DNA of 64,000 nt from Saccharomyces mikatae IFO 1815 (lineage: Eukaryota > Ascomycota > Saccharomycetes > Saccharomycetales > Saccharomycetaceae): contig NC_079267.1 in assembly GCF_947241705.1 (NCBI RefSeq), positions 62,001 through 126,000 on the forward strand. The letters are read 5' to 3'. The position numbers were made by a program, and so were the translations under genes. Positions within the stretch are counted from its first letter, which is position 1, and each line of letters starts with the position of its first letter. The notes below the pieces were generated by a model. It had not been told where the DNA came from. It was given only the letters and a program-made list of their open reading frames with translations, and searched no databases. This document shows positions 63,005-64,000 of this stretch, in pieces.

Positions 63005-64000
63005 ATGGTGATAAATTCCAAAGAAGATTTGCCTCAATATACCAAAGATTCAGACTCAGATTCAGACTCAGATTCTAGCAGTAATTCTAACGGGGGATCT
63101 CTATCAATTCCATCTTCAAAGAGCGCAACCGTAGCTCTCAATAGTGAAGAATATGAGGACGACGAGGACAATGATGTGAACGAATTGGAGGCTGAATTGA
63201 TCAACAATATATCGTATGCAAGGGATGAAGATGAAACTATCTTTGTAGGATTGAAGGAAAGACAAAAATTACATCTATGTGGCGTTTTTCGTTTGCAAAT
63301 AGTGAAAGGTGGCATTGTCTACAACAATGTACATTATAATGCTTCGAGAGAGATTCTAACATTTTGGCACCCACTATCACAATCTATACCTACTATAGAT
63401 TTTTCACATTTTGCAGGTTGGCAAGACAAAGTTTTTATGCCGAAAAACAATAGATTTAACATCAAATATGACGAATTCAAATCATTCCCGTGTGTTCTTC
63501 GTGTTTTTAATTCTAAGCACACAGGCCTATTAGAAGCCGGTCATTTGTATCACGACGTTAACTATCTTTGGAAACCCAAGGAACCTTACTTTCCAGCAAA
63601 CGAAAGAGCAACGTATCATCTACTACATGAGTCGGATCAAATTCAACCCTTATCGTTGCCTGAATGTTGGTCAGCACCCTTAGAACAGTTATATTTGAGT
63701 CATAAAAACGCTGCGTATGATACAAGAGTTATGGTGATTGGTGGTAAGAATTCTGGTAAGTCTACTTTCTTGAGGCTTTTGTTAGAAAAATTTACACAAG
63801 ATATACGAGATTGTGCAACAAGCCAGGAAGAACTACTATATTTGGATTTAGATCCTGGTCAACCTGAGTACTCACTCCCTGATTCAGTCTCTCTAAACAA
63901 GGTTTTTTCTAGCCCTATCGTTCTAGGACAACATTTTTGTCAAGATTCAAATTTCCAAACCTTACTACAGTTCTACGTTGGATCCTCCTCCCCGCAAGAC
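63005..64000 (+). CDS. GRC3: Polynucleotide 5'-kinase in rRNA processing, 3' end cut by the window
   Basis: The first 332 codons of Grc3 (about 630 in S. cerevisiae) are present and run off the right edge. An acidic Asp/Ser run comes first (DSDSDSDSDSSSNSN), then a beta-rich domain (TIFVGLKERQKLHLCGVF), then the Clp1-type kinase core with P-loop GGKNSGKST near residue 245 and the Walker B-like LDLDPGQPEYS. Grc3 with the nuclease Las1 cuts and phosphorylates ITS2 in pre-rRNA, and it also aids Pol I termination. The ATG at 63005 matches the S. cerevisiae start (MVI...DLPQYTKDS). Confidence 0.96.
   Translation, partial: MVINSKEDLPQYTKDSDSDSDSDSSSNSNGGSLSIPSSKSATVALNSEEYEDDEDNDVNELEAELINNISYARDEDETIFVGLKERQKLHLCGVFRLQIVKGGIVYNNVHYNASREILTFWHPLSQSIPTIDFSHFAGWQDKVFMPKNNRFNIKYDEFKSFPCVLRVFNSKHTGLLEAGHLYHDVNYLWKPKEPYFPANERATYHLLHESDQIQPLSLPECWSAPLEQLYLSHKNAAYDTRVMVIGGKNSGKSTFLRLLLEKFTQDIRDCATSQEELLYLDLDPGQPEYSLPDSVSLNKVFSSPIVLGQHFCQDSNFQTLLQFYVGSSSPQD
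63048..63076 (+). repeat. Short 12-bp tandem repeat coding Asp-Ser
   Basis: gattcagactca repeats about 2.5 times near the GRC3 start and encodes alternating Asp-Ser. Such runs are prone to length change between strains. Confidence 0.7.

Overview
The window is nuclear DNA of a budding yeast of the genus Saccharomyces. From the FRE6 gene to the right edge it matches, gene for gene and strand for strand, the left arm of S. cerevisiae chromosome XII (systematic names YLL051C down to YLL035W). Remembered S. cerevisiae proteins differ visibly from those here, from near identity (cofilin, ubiquitin, Yct1) to clear divergence (Fre6, Mht1, Atg10). UBI4 has three units and AQY2 is whole. I therefore read it as a non-cerevisiae member of the genus, or a very divergent strain, and cannot name the species from sequence alone. 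All comparisons to S. cerevisiae are from memory, not from a search.

Layout. (1) 1-10.5 kb is a subtelomeric block: a Vps10/sortilin-type receptor running off the left edge, a broken YNR064C-type epoxide hydrolase, a zinc-cluster regulator lacking its DNA-binding part, a broken MFS transporter, an intact small membrane protein, and the C-terminal stub of a ferric reductase. Order and strands match, as a mirror image, the end of S. cerevisiae chromosome XIV right arm (YNR066C/065C to FRE4). Most of the block is decaying. (2) 10.7-23.5 kb is a sulfur-scavenging cluster: MHT1 and MMP1 (S-methylmethionine use), HSU1 (YLL058W, sulfhydrylase-like), JLP1 (sulfonate dioxygenase) and YCT1 (cysteine transporter), with Met31/32-type TGTGGC motifs upstream of MHT1/MMP1, JLP1 and YCT1. 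GTT2 and YLL056C, expected here from S. cerevisiae, are not seen; an unidentified gene relic lies in the GTT2 place. (3) 23.5-27.3 kb is a gene-poor, AT-rich zone with a probable solo LTR and gene scraps. (4) 27.3-34.1 kb holds YLL054C (zinc-cluster regulator), an intact AQY2 aquaporin and FRE6. (5) 34.4-64 kb is the conserved arm: COF1 (one intron), LDB18, YBT1, RNP1, RPL8B, FPS1, ATG10, SDH2, VPS13, UBI4, ENT4, PRP19 and the 5' half of GRC3, which runs off the right edge.

The left half is about nutrient capture and shows fast turnover; the right half is housekeeping with short intergenic gaps. I saw no tRNA, rRNA, CRISPR or centromere, and no clearly new multi-gene system. The most notable points are the chromosome XIV-type block joined to the chromosome XII sulfur cluster, the unidentified relics at 14-15.8 and 24 kb, and the sequence-homogenised three-unit UBI4.
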